The notes beneath the pieces are model-generated. The model did no database searches. It was not told the origin of the DNA and saw only the letters and a list, made by a program, of their open reading frames with translations. A DNA stretch of 64,000 nucleotides, from contig DATAZU010000010.1 of assembly GCA_036271875.1 (NCBI GenBank), positions 1 through 64,000 of the forward strand, given 5' to 3'. This document shows positions 24,327 to 33,782 of this stretch, one piece after another; position 1 is the first letter of the stretch, and each line of letters starts with the position of its first letter. The stretch is from Galbitalea sp036271875 (GTDB lineage Bacteria > Actinomycetota > Actinomycetes > Actinomycetales > Microbacteriaceae). Both the position numbers and the translations under genes were made by a program.

Positions 24327-26246
24327 TCAGTCTTCCTTGTGCGTTCCGTTGGTTGCCGTTGGCAGTGACTTCTGGATCTGCATCAGGAACTCGACGTTTG
24401 AGCCGGTCTCCTTCAGCTTTCCAAGCACGGTCTCGAGTGCCTGCTGCGGCTCGATGCCCGCGAGGGCGCGCCGCAGCTTCCAGGTCACTTTGACCTCCTC
24501 GTCGCCAAGGAGCATCTCCTCGCGCCGGGTTCCGGATGCGTTGACATCCACCGCAGGGAAGATGCGCTTGTCGGCCAGCTGGCGCGACAGGCGAAGCTCC
24601 ATGTTTCCGGTGCCCTTGAACTCCTCGAAAATGACCTCGTCCATCTTGGATCCCGTCTCGACGAGCGCCGTGGCGATAATCGTCAGCGAACCGCCCTCCT
24701 CGACGTTGCGCGCGGCGCCGAAGAAACGCTTCGGCGGGTACAGCGCGGCGGAGTCGACCCCACCAGAAAGAATGCGACCCGAGGTCGGAGCGACCTGGTT
24801 GTAAGCACGGCCGAGTCGTGTAATCGAATCGAGCAGCACGACGACGTCGTGGCCAAGTTCGACGAGACGCTTGGCTCGCTCAATCGCGAGTTCGGCAACC
24901 GTGGTGTGGTCTTCTGCCGGACGGTCGAAGGTGGATGCAATGACCTCACCCTTGACGGTGCGCTGCATGTCGGTGACCTCTTCCGGCCGCTCGTCGACGA
25001 GCACGACCATGAGGTGAACCTCGGGGTTGTTCTTCGAGATTGCGTTCGCGATCGCCTGGAGCACGAGCGTCTTGCCCGCCTTGGGCGGCGAGACGATGAG
25101 CCCGCGCTGGCCCTTACCGATGGGCGAAACGAGATCGATGATCCTGGTGGAGAGCTTCGACGGCTCGGTCTCAAGGCGCAGACGCTCGGTCGGATACAGC
25201 GGCGTGAGCTTGCTGAACTCGACGCGATCGGCCGCCTCGTCGACCGGCAGGCCGTTGACGGAGTCGATGCGCACGATCGCGTTGTACTTTTGACGACCCT
25301 GGTTGTTGTCGCCCTCACGCGGCTGGCGGATGGCACCGACGACGGCGTCACCTTTGCGGAGGTTGTGCTTCTTGACCTGGCCGAGCGAGACGTACACGTC
25401 GTTCGCGCCGGGCAGGTAACCACTGGTGCGGACAAAGGCGTAGTTGTCGAGGACATCGAGGATGCCAGCAACCGGAATCAGGACATCGTCCTCGGTGATC
25501 TCCGGCTCGAAGTCTTCGGATGCCGGGCCACGCCCGCGCTTGCGGTCACGGTAGCGGCTGCGTCCGCTGCCGCCATCCTGTGCATCACCCTGCTGGCCCT
25601 GGCCGCCGTTGTTCTGCGCGTTCTGGTTGTTCTGGTTGCCGTTGTTCTGGTTGTTCTGCTGGCGAGCCTGCTGCTGGTTCGCGTTTCCGGCGTTGCCATT
25701 GCCGGCGTTCTGGCCACGGTTGCGATTGCGGTTGCGTGAGTTGCGCGGTGCCTGGTCGGAACCGTCACCCTGCTCTGCGCCGTCGGCGTCGCCGCCGTTG
25801 TCCGCGCTCGCGGTGTCTTCGCCCTCCGACTCAATCGGGACGAGCTGCTCACCCGAATCACTCTCGAGCGTCGCAGCGTCGATGTTCGGTTCGTGTTCGG
25901 CCACGTGCGCCGAAGCTGAGACGGGCGCCGTGTCTGGCGCCGCAACATCCGCTGTGGTGGCCCGGCGTGAGCGCTTCTTCGGCGCTTCGATTGCCGGTTC
26001 CGGTTGCGCGGCTTCGAGCTGTAGCTCTACCGGCGCGGCTTCGATGGCCGGCTCGAAAGCAGCACCGTTGTTGCTGTCATTGTTGTCGTTGTCGTCGCTA
26101 AGAACGTCCACGAGTTCTCCTTTACGAAGTTTGTTTGCGCCGGCGATTCCACGCTCGGTTGCCAGGGCGAGAAGCTCGGGCAGGCGAAGCGCGCTCAGGG
26201 CGGCGCGGGACTCGGTGCTGGGCGCACCGATGACTGGTTCAGTCAC
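24327..26246 (-). CDS. rho: Transcription termination factor Rho with long Asn/Gln/Arg-rich insert
   Basis: 639 residues from GTG 26246 (spaced about 10 bases from a gaaaggaa). Residues 11-50 are the Rho N-terminal SAP-like helices. Residues about 55-245 are an acidic then Asn/Gln/Gly/Arg-rich low-complexity insert (NRNRNRGQNAGNGNAG; QQQARQQNNQNNGNQ; RSRYRDRKRGRG). From 250 the RNA-binding fold (GILDVLDNYAFVRTSGYLPG) and ATPase (SPPKAGKTLVLQ, VVLLDSITRLGRAYN) are standard. Insert-bearing Rho is known from actinobacteria; here it is strikingly prion-like. An ORF start at 26312 would extend it by 22 codons into the leader hairpin. Confidence 0.96.
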   Translation of the reverse strand: MTEPVIGAPSTESRAALSALRLPELLALATERGIAGANKLRKGELVDVLSDDNDNNDSNNGAAFEPAIEAAPVELQLEAAQPEPAIEAPKKRSRRATTADVAAPDTAPVSASAHVAEHEPNIDAATLESDSGEQLVPIESEGEDTASADNGGDADGAEQGDGSDQAPRNSRNRNRNRGQNAGNGNAGNANQQQARQQNNQNNGNQNNQNAQNNGGQGQQGDAQDGGSGRSRYRDRKRGRGPASEDFEPEITEDDVLIPVAGILDVLDNYAFVRTSGYLPGANDVYVSLGQVKKHNLRKGDAVVGAIRQPREGDNNQGRQKYNAIVRIDSVNGLPVDEAADRVEFSKLTPLYPTERLRLETEPSKLSTRIIDLVSPIGKGQRGLIVSPPKAGKTLVLQAIANAISKNNPEVHLMVVLVDERPEEVTDMQRTVKGEVIASTFDRPAEDHTTVAELAIERAKRLVELGHDVVVLLDSITRLGRAYNQVAPTSGRILSGGVDSAALYPPKRFFGAARNVEEGGSLTIIATALVETGSKMDEVIFEEFKGTGNMELRLSRQLADKRIFPAVDVNASGTRREEMLLGDEEVKVTWKLRRALAGIEPQQALETVLGKLKETGSNVEFLMQIQKSLPTATNGTHKED

Positions 26247-26265
26247 GAAAAAGGGTTCCTTTCGG

Positions 26266-26290
26266 CTCCGAGCGAAATTGGAGCTCGGAG
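26266..26290 (-). promoter_or_regulatory. Hairpin in the rho leader
   Basis: Inverted repeat ctccgag (26266-26272) / ctcggag (26284-26290) with an 11-base loop, about 20 bases upstream of the rho start and next to its Shine-Dalgarno. The 169-bp gap between thrB and rho is otherwise without a gene. Rho is autoregulated in several bacteria, so a leader structure is plausible, but this stem is short. Confidence 0.4.
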
Positions 26291-26415
26291 GTACGCCTTC
26301 GCTTGTTCGCATCCTGGGGCGGGTAGGCCTCCACCAGGTTCCTTCAGAACCGGCTCGGCCACTGCAGTTCAGATCTGCGGGTCAGCGAGTGCTAGATAAA
26401 TTGCTACCAGGGGGC

Positions 26416-27375
26416 CTAAGAATTGCCTGCGGCCTCTACCGGGTGCGTTACGACTGTAGCACCTTTGAAGTCGACGGCCAGCATGAGGGTCTGCCACGAG
26501 TCCTTCATCGTTGACGCGACGAGATCGGCGGCGACGAGTCGCTGGGCGGGATCGGAGCACAGAACGAGGATGGATGGGCCGGCACCCGAGACGACGGCGG
26601 GTAGTCCGCTCTTGCGCAGAACCTGGAGCAGTGCATCCGTCTCCGGCATCGCCTGCGCCCGATACGACTGGTGCAGCTTGTCCTCGGTCGCGACCACGAG
26701 CAATTCCGGGCTCTGGATGAGAGCCGCGATTAGCAGCGCCGAACGGGACACGTTGAAGATGGCATCCTCGTGCGGAACCGAAACCGGTTGAAGGCTGCGG
26801 GCAAGCGCCGTCGACATCGTTGTTTCCGGGACGGCAACCAGCGGCGAGACGCCGCGGTGAACCATGAGCTTCTTGTACTGCGGGCCGTCGGGTGTTACCC
26901 AGGCGATCGTCAGGCCGCCGAACAGGGCGGGAGCAACGTTATCCGGATGGCCTTCGAGCTCAGTCGCGAGCGCAAGCAGCTCCTCCGAGCCGATCTCGAC
27001 CCGGCCCTCGAGCAGACCCTTGGCCGCCATGATGCCGGACACGATCGCAGCCCCTGAGGATCCGAGACCGCGACCGTGCGGGATCACGTTGTGCGCAACC
27101 AGATCAAGGCCCGGGAGCGGTTGCCCGAAGTGCTCGAAGGTCTGGCTGATCGCCCGCACGACCAGATTGCTGTCATCGACCGGCACCTCACCCTCGCCGA
27201 CACCCGAGACTGTCACGGTCGCGCCGGACATGGCCCGCACCGTCACCGAGAGCTCGTCGTACAGCGAGAGCGCGAGACCGAGCGTGTCGAATCCCGGGCC
27301 GAGATTTGCCGTGGTCGCGGGGACCTTGACCGATACCGCGAGGCCGACGGGCAGTGCACCTGCCGAGGAGGTCAT
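26416..27375 (-). CDS. thrB: Homoserine kinase
   Basis: 319 residues from ATG 27375, overlapping the thrC stop (ATGA); the ORF open to 27471 is not used. GHMP-kinase fold: N-terminal KVPATTANLGPGFDTLGLAL, ATP loop GRGLGSSGAAIVSGI, and C-terminal SGAGPSILVL. Phosphorylates homoserine for threonine synthesis. Last gene of the hom-thrC-thrB set, with a 169-bp gap before rho. Confidence 0.96.
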   Translation of the reverse strand: MTSSAGALPVGLAVSVKVPATTANLGPGFDTLGLALSLYDELSVTVRAMSGATVTVSGVGEGEVPVDDSNLVVRAISQTFEHFGQPLPGLDLVAHNVIPHGRGLGSSGAAIVSGIMAAKGLLEGRVEIGSEELLALATELEGHPDNVAPALFGGLTIAWVTPDGPQYKKLMVHRGVSPLVAVPETTMSTALARSLQPVSVPHEDAIFNVSRSALLIAALIQSPELLVVATEDKLHQSYRAQAMPETDALLQVLRKSGLPAVVSGAGPSILVLCSDPAQRLVAADLVASTMKDSWQTLMLAVDFKGATVVTHPVEAAGNS

Positions 27376-28448
27376 GCCCGTTTGAGGCCGAGCACGTCGG
27401 CAACCTGAGCCGTGTCGACCGGCACAACCGTCGGTGAAACATCCGAACCATCCGCCGTGCGGAGCGCCCACTGCGGATCCTTGAGGCCGTGGCCCGTCAC
27501 CGTAAGAACGACGGTCGCACCCTTCGGGATCACGCCAGCCTCGCTGCGTTCCAGCAGCCCGGCGACACTGATTGCGGATGCCGGCTCGACGAAAATGCCA
27601 ACCTCAGCCGAGAGGATGCGGTGCGCTTCGAGGATCTTTTCGTCGGTGATGGCACCGAAGTAGCCGTCGCTCGTTTCGCGCGCAGCGGTTGCGAGTTCCC
27701 ATGACGCCGGATTGCCGATGCGGATGGCGCTGGCGATGGTATCCGGATTCTTTACGACGTGACCGAGGACGATGGGAGCACTTCCCTCGGCCTGGAATCC
27801 GAACATCCGGGGCAGTTTCGTCGACTCGTTGCGGGCCAGCTCTTCGCTGTAACCGCGGAAGTACGCCGTGTAATTGCCGGCGTTGCCGACGGGAACGATG
27901 TGAAAGTCTGGAGCGTCGCCGAGCACCTCGACGACCTCGAAGGCCGCTGTCTTCTGCCCCTCGATGCGGTCATTGTTGACCGAGTTCACGAGGTGCACTG
28001 GATAGTTCGCCGCGAGGTCACGTGCGATCTCGAGGCAGTCGTCGAAGTTGCCCTGCACCTGCAGCAACTGGGCGTTGTGAGCGATCGCCTGCGCGAGCTT
28101 TCCCATCGCGATCTTGCCCTCGGGCACGAGAACGGCCGCGGTGATTCCGGCATGTGCCGCATAGGCCGCCGCGGACGCCGAGGTGTTTCCCGTCGACGCG
28201 CAGATAACGGCCTTTGCACCGTTCTCGAGCGCCTTCGACACCGCCATCGTCATCCCGCGGTCCTTGAATGATCCGGTGGGGTTCATCCCTTCGAACTTGA
28301 CCCAGACCTTCGTGCCGGTGCGACGCGAGAGGGCGTCTGCGGGAATCAGTGGAGTCCCGCCCTCGCCGAGCGTCACGATCGGGGTCGCGTCGGAAATGTC
28401 CAACCGATCGGCGTACTCGCGCAGAACCCCGCGCCACTGGTTAGCCAC
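27372..28448 (-). CDS. thrC: Threonine synthase
   Basis: 358 residues from a GTG start that abuts the hom stop. PLP-dependent: Lys in NPTGSFKDRGMTMAV, substrate loop ASTGNTSASAAAYAAHAGI, and phosphate-binding VPVGNAGNYTAYF. It converts O-phosphohomoserine to threonine. Cotranscribed with hom and thrB. Confidence 0.97.
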   Translation of the reverse strand: MANQWRGVLREYADRLDISDATPIVTLGEGGTPLIPADALSRRTGTKVWVKFEGMNPTGSFKDRGMTMAVSKALENGAKAVICASTGNTSASAAAYAAHAGITAAVLVPEGKIAMGKLAQAIAHNAQLLQVQGNFDDCLEIARDLAANYPVHLVNSVNNDRIEGQKTAAFEVVEVLGDAPDFHIVPVGNAGNYTAYFRGYSEELARNESTKLPRMFGFQAEGSAPIVLGHVVKNPDTIASAIRIGNPASWELATAARETSDGYFGAITDEKILEAHRILSAEVGIFVEPASAISVAGLLERSEAGVIPKGATVVLTVTGHGLKDPQWALRTADGSDVSPTVVPVDTAQVADVLGLKRA

Positions 28449-29756
28449 TTACAGACCCTCAACTCTTAGGACGGAGACAACGCTCCGAACGACTTCATTG
28501 CCACCCAGCGCGGCAACTGTTGCTGCCAGCGCTTCTTCGGTCGCCTCGTGGGTACCTATGACAAGGGTAGCGGTGGCTTGCGCATCGCTCGTCCCGGCTG
28601 ACTGGGTGAGAGTCTCGACCGAGACGCCGTGCTCGCTGAACAGACTGGCGATCGCGGCGAGAACGCCGGGCTCGTCGGCGACCAGCAGGGTGATCTGGTA
28701 GCGGGTCGTGATGCTCGCGATCGGTAACACGGGAAGGTTCGCATGCGTGGACTCGGCCACGCCGGGGCCGCCGATCACGTGTCGACGCGCGGCAGATACC
28801 AGGTCGCCGAGTACGGCGGATGCCGTCTGGATGCCGCCGGCGCCGGCACCATAGAACATCAGGTCGCCTGCCGCCTCGGCCTCGATGAACACGGCGTTGT
28901 TTACGCCGTGGACCGCGGCCAGCGGGTGGGTGACGGGGATGAGCGCGGGGTACACGCGGGCGCTGACTCCCTCGGTGCCGTTGTTCTCCAGTCTCTCGCA
29001 GATCGCCAGCAGTTTGACGACGTAGCCCGCCTTGCGAGCCGACTCCACCTGCTCCATCGTGACTTTCGTGATCCCCTCACGGTAGACGGCATCAAGCGAG
29101 ACGTTCGTGTGGAAGGCCAGGCTCGCCAGGATTGCGACCTTCTGTGCGGCGTCATACCCCTCGATGTCTGCGGTCGGGTCGGCCTCCGCATAGCCGAGTG
29201 CGGTCGCCTTGGCGAGGGCGTCCTCGAGCGTCGACCCCTCGCGTTCCATGAGGTCGAGGATGAAGTTGGTTGTGCCATTCACGATTCCGAGGATGCGCTT
29301 GACACGGTCGCCGGCCAGGCTGTCCCGCAGCGGCCGGATGATCGGAATCGCTCCGCCAACCGCGGCCTCGTAGTAGAGCTGGGCGCCAACCTGCTCTGCG
29401 GCTTCGAATAGCTCGGGACCGTGGGTCGCGAGCAGCGCCTTGTTGCCGGTGATGACATCCGCCCCGGAGTTGATGGCGTCGAGGACGAGCGTGCGCGCCG
29501 GCTCAAGACCACCCATCAGTTCGATGACAATGTCCGCGCCGAGGATGAGGGACGCCGGATCGGTCGTCAGCAGTTCCTTCGGGATCGGCGGGGTGCGAAC
29601 CGCGTCGACGTCGCGAACCGCGACTCCGATCAGTTCGAGGCCGGCGCCAGCTCTGCTCGCCAGTTCGTCACCGTGCTCAAGCAGAAGCGACGCGACCTGG
29701 GCGCCAACGCTGCCACCACCAAGGAGGGCGATGCGCAGGTTGCGGTACTCGATCAT
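28449..29756 (-). CDS. hom: Homoserine dehydrogenase
   Basis: 435 residues. N-terminal Rossmann motif ALLGGGSVGAQVASLLL, catalytic domain with GIVNGTTNFILDLMEREG and AEADPTADIEGYDAAQK. A C-terminal ACT domain (LLVADEPGVLAAIASLFSEH) suggests threonine feedback control. It produces homoserine used both by thrB/thrC here and by metX at 57329. ATGA overlap with lysA. Confidence 0.97.
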   Translation of the reverse strand: MIEYRNLRIALLGGGSVGAQVASLLLEHGDELASRAGAGLELIGVAVRDVDAVRTPPIPKELLTTDPASLILGADIVIELMGGLEPARTLVLDAINSGADVITGNKALLATHGPELFEAAEQVGAQLYYEAAVGGAIPIIRPLRDSLAGDRVKRILGIVNGTTNFILDLMEREGSTLEDALAKATALGYAEADPTADIEGYDAAQKVAILASLAFHTNVSLDAVYREGITKVTMEQVESARKAGYVVKLLAICERLENNGTEGVSARVYPALIPVTHPLAAVHGVNNAVFIEAEAAGDLMFYGAGAGGIQTASAVLGDLVSAARRHVIGGPGVAESTHANLPVLPIASITTRYQITLLVADEPGVLAAIASLFSEHGVSVETLTQSAGTSDAQATATLVIGTHEATEEALAATVAALGGNEVVRSVVSVLRVEGL

Positions 29757-31240
29757 GGTGTCTCCAGTCCGGCGTCTCGCGACAGCAGGTCTCGTTCGGT
29801 CTCGCCTCTCACCAGCAGGTGCGCGGATCCGTCTTTCACGGCGACCACGGGTGGCCTGCCAAGGTAGTTGTAGTTGCTGGCCATCGACCAGTGGTACGCG
29901 CCCGTCGCCGGGACAGCAACGAGGTCGCCAGGCGCGACATCGCCCGGAAGGTAGTCGGCATTGACCACGATGTCGCCGCTCTCGCAGTGCTTGCCCGCAA
30001 TGCGGACGAGAACGGGTTCGGCGTCTGATCGGCGCGATGCGATGCGCACCGAGTAGTCGGCGCCGTACAGGGCGGCGCGGATGTTGTCGCTCATGCCGCC
30101 GTCGATGGAGACGTACTTTCGCACCGCGGTTTGCGCCGCGGGCCCTTCGACAGGCTCAGGGACCGCGCCAAGCGAGGTCGTCGGGACCGGGGTAAGCGAG
30201 GTTCCTGAAGCTCTCGGAAGGCCGTCCACCGTGACAACAACGTCCTTGATCGTCCCGACCTCGTAGACGGTGGTGGTCGACGGCCCGATAATGGATCTCC
30301 CCGGCTCGATCGAGACGGTCGGGATCGGCACCCCGAATTCGTTCGCTGCCGAGCCGACGATGTCGGCGAACCGCTTCGCGAGTTCGTCCATCGGCAGCGC
30401 TTCATCTGCGCTGGTGTAGGCGATGCCGAATCCGCCGCCAAGATTGAGCTCGGGAACTGACCCGGTCTTCAGTAGCTCCGCATGGAGTGCGAACAGCCGA
30501 TGCGCAGCCTCGGCGAAACCGTCCGACTCGAAAATCTGCGATCCGATATGCGAGTGCAGACCGAGGAACTCAAGCGAGGCGTGGTCACGGATGCGGGCGA
30601 CCGCATCGGGTGCGTCCGCGAGCGGGATGCCGAACTTCTGGTCCTCGCGGGCGGTCGCGAGGTATTCGTGAGTGGATGCGTGAACGCCGCTGTTCATACG
30701 CAGACGAACGGGCTGGACCCGGCCGTGCCGTTCGGCCGCGGCCGCGACCCGGTCGATCTCGATCAGGCTGTCGAGCACGATGGTACCGACGCCGACGGAA
30801 ACCGCGCGATCGATCTCATCGAGGGACTTATTGTTGCCGTGCATCCCAAGCCGCGCCGGCTCGACTCCTGCCGCGAGTGCGACGGCAAGCTCTCCACCGC
30901 TCGCCACATCGATATTCAGGCCGTCCTCGATCATCCAGCGAGCGACCTCGATCGAAAGGAATGCCTTTCCCGCGTAGTAGACCCTGGCCTTGCCACCGAT
31001 GCGAGCGAACTCGCGCTCGAACGATTCACGGATGTCCCGGGCGCGGCCGCGCGCATCCGCTTCGTCAACCACGTAGACGGGGGTTCCATACGTTGCAACG
31101 AGCGACGGAATGTCAACGCCGGCGATGCTGAGAGCCCCGGATTCGCCTCGCGCAGAGCCGCGTGACCAGACGCGTGGATCGAGGTCGTTGGCATCCGCGG
31201 GGACGGCGAGCCAGTTCGGCGCGAGCGGATTGGCGGACAC
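29753..31240 (-). CDS. lysA: Diaminopimelate decarboxylase with an in-frame repeat-derived insert
   Basis: 495 residues from GTG 31240. PLP Lys (about 92) in VYYAGKAFLS, glycine loop ELNLGGGFGIAYT, substrate Arg region SIEPGRSIIGP, C-terminal HCESGDIVVNADYLP. Final step of lysine synthesis, also draws on the peptidoglycan diaminopimelate pool. Between VGTIKDVVVTVDG and RKYVSIDGGMSDNIR, where relatives have only a short link, about 30 extra residues occur (about 340-371), including LTPVPTTSLGAVPEPVEGP. The underlying DNA contains a copy of the short interspersed element. The insert lies in a loop near the C-terminal barrel, so activity may be kept. Confidence 0.95.
   Translation of the reverse strand: MSANPLAPNWLAVPADANDLDPRVWSRGSARGESGALSIAGVDIPSLVATYGTPVYVVDEADARGRARDIRESFEREFARIGGKARVYYAGKAFLSIEVARWMIEDGLNIDVASGGELAVALAAGVEPARLGMHGNNKSLDEIDRAVSVGVGTIVLDSLIEIDRVAAAAERHGRVQPVRLRMNSGVHASTHEYLATAREDQKFGIPLADAPDAVARIRDHASLEFLGLHSHIGSQIFESDGFAEAAHRLFALHAELLKTGSVPELNLGGGFGIAYTSADEALPMDELAKRFADIVGSAANEFGVPIPTVSIEPGRSIIGPSTTTVYEVGTIKDVVVTVDGLPRASGTSLTPVPTTSLGAVPEPVEGPAAQTAVRKYVSIDGGMSDNIRAALYGADYSVRIASRRSDAEPVLVRIAGKHCESGDIVVNADYLPGDVAPGDLVAVPATGAYHWSMASNYNYLGRPPVVAVKDGSAHLLVRGETERDLLSRDAGLETP
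30143..30164 (+). repeat. Short interspersed element, copy 3, inside lysA
   Basis: cccttcgacaggctcaggga plus cc, in the plus orientation and so antisense within lysA, where it encodes VPEPVEG. Next to it two imperfect direct repeats of the form gggaccg-n-aagcgaggt (about 30159 and 30183) suggest the inserted unit is longer than the core. Confidence 0.85.
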
Positions 31241-31279
31241 CGCTCAATAGTACTGACCCACTGCTCCGGGTCCTTCACG

Positions 31280-32068
31280 CTACGGGCAGCTGCCCTTCTG
31301 TGACAGCGAGGCACTGTTCAGCTCGGAACCATCGCCCGAAAAGGTTGAAACGAGTGACTTGCCTTGCAGGGTGATTCCGGTCAGGACGAACGACTTCGGC
31401 AGGGCGTTTGCGATGCAGAGCGAAGTCGCTGACTGCAGAGCGGCCGACAGCCCCGGGATGTAGTGGTTGAGCTGGGCGACGGAGATTGTCGCCCCATCGA
31501 ACTCCGCGGTCTTAATCGCGAACCCGGGTTTGCCCGCGCTGACTGTCGGGATCAGCGTTACCCCAATCTTCTGGGCGAAACCGAGGATATAGACGGTGCC
31601 GTTGACCGCGACGCGAGAACCGGCAATTGTCACGACGGGCTTGAACTGCTTCAGGGCGGGCACCTCGGTGATCGCCTGGTCGATCGTCGATTCCGGAACG
31701 GTAATATTCACATTCAACGTTTTCACCGGTGTCGTGCTCGACAGCGGTACTCCATGAGCCGTCAGGTTGGCCGTGCCGCTCAGGCCGTCGATCACCAGCG
31801 GATCCACGGTCACCGTGACATCGTCTATCGACCCCGTCGCCGCCTGCACGAGGATCGATCCGGGTCCAAGATCCACCGCGACCGGCGCGGTCGACGAGAG
31901 GTCGAGCGCGGTCGCGACCTGTTGCTGCACGTAAGCCGTCGCGGCTTTCTTCGCGAAATAGTCCGCGACGAAGAATCCGACGAGGAGCACCAGTACGACG
32001 ACCAGCAGGGCGATCAGGGCGCGACGGCCCCGATGTTTCCTGCGCGGCACTTCCACGACCGTCGACAC
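31280..32068 (-). CDS. DUF2993/LmeA-family lipid-binding membrane-anchored protein
   Basis: 262 residues from GTG. Basic N-terminus, one signal-anchor helix (ALIALLVVVLVLLVGFFVAD), then a long beta-rich extracytoplasmic domain typical of DUF2993 (LDLSSTAPVAVDLGPGSILV; VKTLNVNITVPESTIDQAI; LTGITLQGKSLVSTFSG). In mycobacteria LmeA binds phosphoinositides and supports lipomannan maturation (family knowledge). It is wedged between argS (8 bp) and lysA (39 bp) in the amino-acid operon. Confidence 0.85.
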   Translation of the reverse strand: MSTVVEVPRRKHRGRRALIALLVVVLVLLVGFFVADYFAKKAATAYVQQQVATALDLSSTAPVAVDLGPGSILVQAATGSIDDVTVTVDPLVIDGLSGTANLTAHGVPLSSTTPVKTLNVNITVPESTIDQAITEVPALKQFKPVVTIAGSRVAVNGTVYILGFAQKIGVTLIPTVSAGKPGFAIKTAEFDGATISVAQLNHYIPGLSAALQSATSLCIANALPKSFVLTGITLQGKSLVSTFSGDGSELNSASLSQKGSCP

Positions 32069-32076
32069 GGGTACGC

Positions 32077-33738
32077 CTACATGCGGTCCGGCGCCGAAAC
32101 GCCGAGTAGTCCAAGGGCATTGCGAAGCGCAACGCCGGTCGCGTCATTGAGCCACAGGCGCGTCCGGTGCAGATCGGTGATCGGTTCGTCTCCGAGAGGC
32201 GTTACGCGGCAGTTGTCGTACCACCGGTGATATGCGCCAGCCAGCTCCTCGGAATACCGCGCGACCCTGTGCGGCTCGCGCAACTCCGCGGCCTGGCGGA
32301 CGACCCGCGGAAATTCGGCGAGGATGCCAAGCAGCACACTCTCGGTCTCGTGAGTCAGGAGCGATGCATCAAACATGCTGCGGTCGACTCCGGAGCTCTC
32401 GGCGTTGCGGGCGACCGCGCGAGTGCGGGCGTGGGCGTACTGCACGTAGAACACCGGGTTGTCGCTGGTCTTGCGGCTCCAGAGGTCCAGATCGATATCG
32501 ATCTGCGAGTCGATGGATGAGCGCACGAGCGCGTACCGGGCAGCATCCACGCCCACCGCATCCACCAGGTCGTCGATGACGACGATGGTCCCCGCCCGTT
32601 TGGACATGCGCTGGGGAACGCCGTCACTGAGCAGATTGACGAGCTGCCCGATCAGGATTTCGAGGTTGTAGTACGGCTTGTCACCGAACGCGGCGGTCAT
32701 GGCCATCAGGCGCCTGACGTACCCGTGATGATCGGCGCCGAGCATGATCAGGTTGCGTTCGAACCCGCGCTCGCGCTTGTTCAGGTAGTAGGCAAGGTCA
32801 CCCGACATGTAGCCGTATTCGCCATCGGACTTGATGACGACCCTGTCCTTGTCATCGCCGTAGTCGGTCGACCGGAACCAGACCGCGCCATCTTTCTCGT
32901 AGATCGCGCCGAGTTCACGCAGCCGATCGATGGCGTGCTCGACGGCCCCTGACTCGTGCACGTCGTTCTCGTGGAAGTACACGTCGAAGTGCACGCCGAA
33001 GTCCTGGAGACTCTTCTTGATGTCGCCGAACATGAACTCGACGCCGACGGAGCGGAAGATTTCCTGCAGTTCGGCGCGGTTCGGCACATCGTCGAGTTCA
33101 CCGGGATAGGCCTCGACGACCCGCGCCGCTATTTCGGCGATGTACTCCCCGCCGTAGCCGTCCTCGGGGGTTGGCTCTCCCGCCCAGCTCGCGACCAGGC
33201 TGCGCGCGAAGCGATCGATCTGTCCGCCGTGGTCATTGAAGTAATACTCCCGCGTAACGATCCCGCCCTCGAATGCGAACACGCGGGCGAGGCTGTCACC
33301 GACCGCGGCCCAGCGCACTCCCCCGATGTGCAGCGGTCCGGTCGGATTCGCGGACACGAACTCAAGATTGATGGTGATGCCCTGATAGAGGTCGCCGCGA
33401 CCGTAGTCGTCGCCCCGCTCGACGATCACCTTCGCAAGGGCACCGGCGGCAGCAGCATCCAGTCGGATGTTGATGAAGCCGGGACCGGCGACCTCGGCAT
33501 CCGCGATGCCGTCGACCGTGGCCAGCTCCGCAGCGATCTCCTGGGCAAGCTCGCGCGGGGGAACGCCGATCGGCTTAGCCAGCTTCATCGCGATGTTGGA
33601 GGCCCAGTCACCGTGCTCCCGCGAGCGCGGGCGCTCGAGCGGGACGTCATCGATCGTGACGATTTCGGCGGATCCGCGTCGTGTCAATATCCCCTGCACG
33701 ACGGCGAGGAGGGACGCTGACAGGTCGGCTGGATTCAC
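32077..33738 (-). CDS. argS: Arginyl-tRNA synthetase
   Basis: 553 residues from GTG. Class I synthetase: N-terminal Add1 domain, HIGH variant in NPTGPLHIGGVRWAAVGDSL, KMSKS variant in GVPQRMSKRAGTIVVIDDL, and C-terminal anticodon-binding DALR domain (VARYSEELAGAYHRWYDNCR). Order argS-lysA is conserved in actinobacteria; a tRNA-Arg gene lies 1.5 kb upstream. Confidence 0.97.
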   Translation of the reverse strand: MNPADLSASLLAVVQGILTRRGSAEIVTIDDVPLERPRSREHGDWASNIAMKLAKPIGVPPRELAQEIAAELATVDGIADAEVAGPGFINIRLDAAAAGALAKVIVERGDDYGRGDLYQGITINLEFVSANPTGPLHIGGVRWAAVGDSLARVFAFEGGIVTREYYFNDHGGQIDRFARSLVASWAGEPTPEDGYGGEYIAEIAARVVEAYPGELDDVPNRAELQEIFRSVGVEFMFGDIKKSLQDFGVHFDVYFHENDVHESGAVEHAIDRLRELGAIYEKDGAVWFRSTDYGDDKDRVVIKSDGEYGYMSGDLAYYLNKRERGFERNLIMLGADHHGYVRRLMAMTAAFGDKPYYNLEILIGQLVNLLSDGVPQRMSKRAGTIVVIDDLVDAVGVDAARYALVRSSIDSQIDIDLDLWSRKTSDNPVFYVQYAHARTRAVARNAESSGVDRSMFDASLLTHETESVLLGILAEFPRVVRQAAELREPHRVARYSEELAGAYHRWYDNCRVTPLGDEPITDLHRTRLWLNDATGVALRNALGLLGVSAPDRM

Positions 33739-33782
33739 GCTTTCGAGTCTATGGGAGCGCGGCTGGCCGTTCCGTGTCGCAC

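Noticed and set aside
30081..30266. 61-residue plus-strand ORF inside lysA
   Set aside because: Antisense frame through the repeat insert; no start context and lysA is intact through it.
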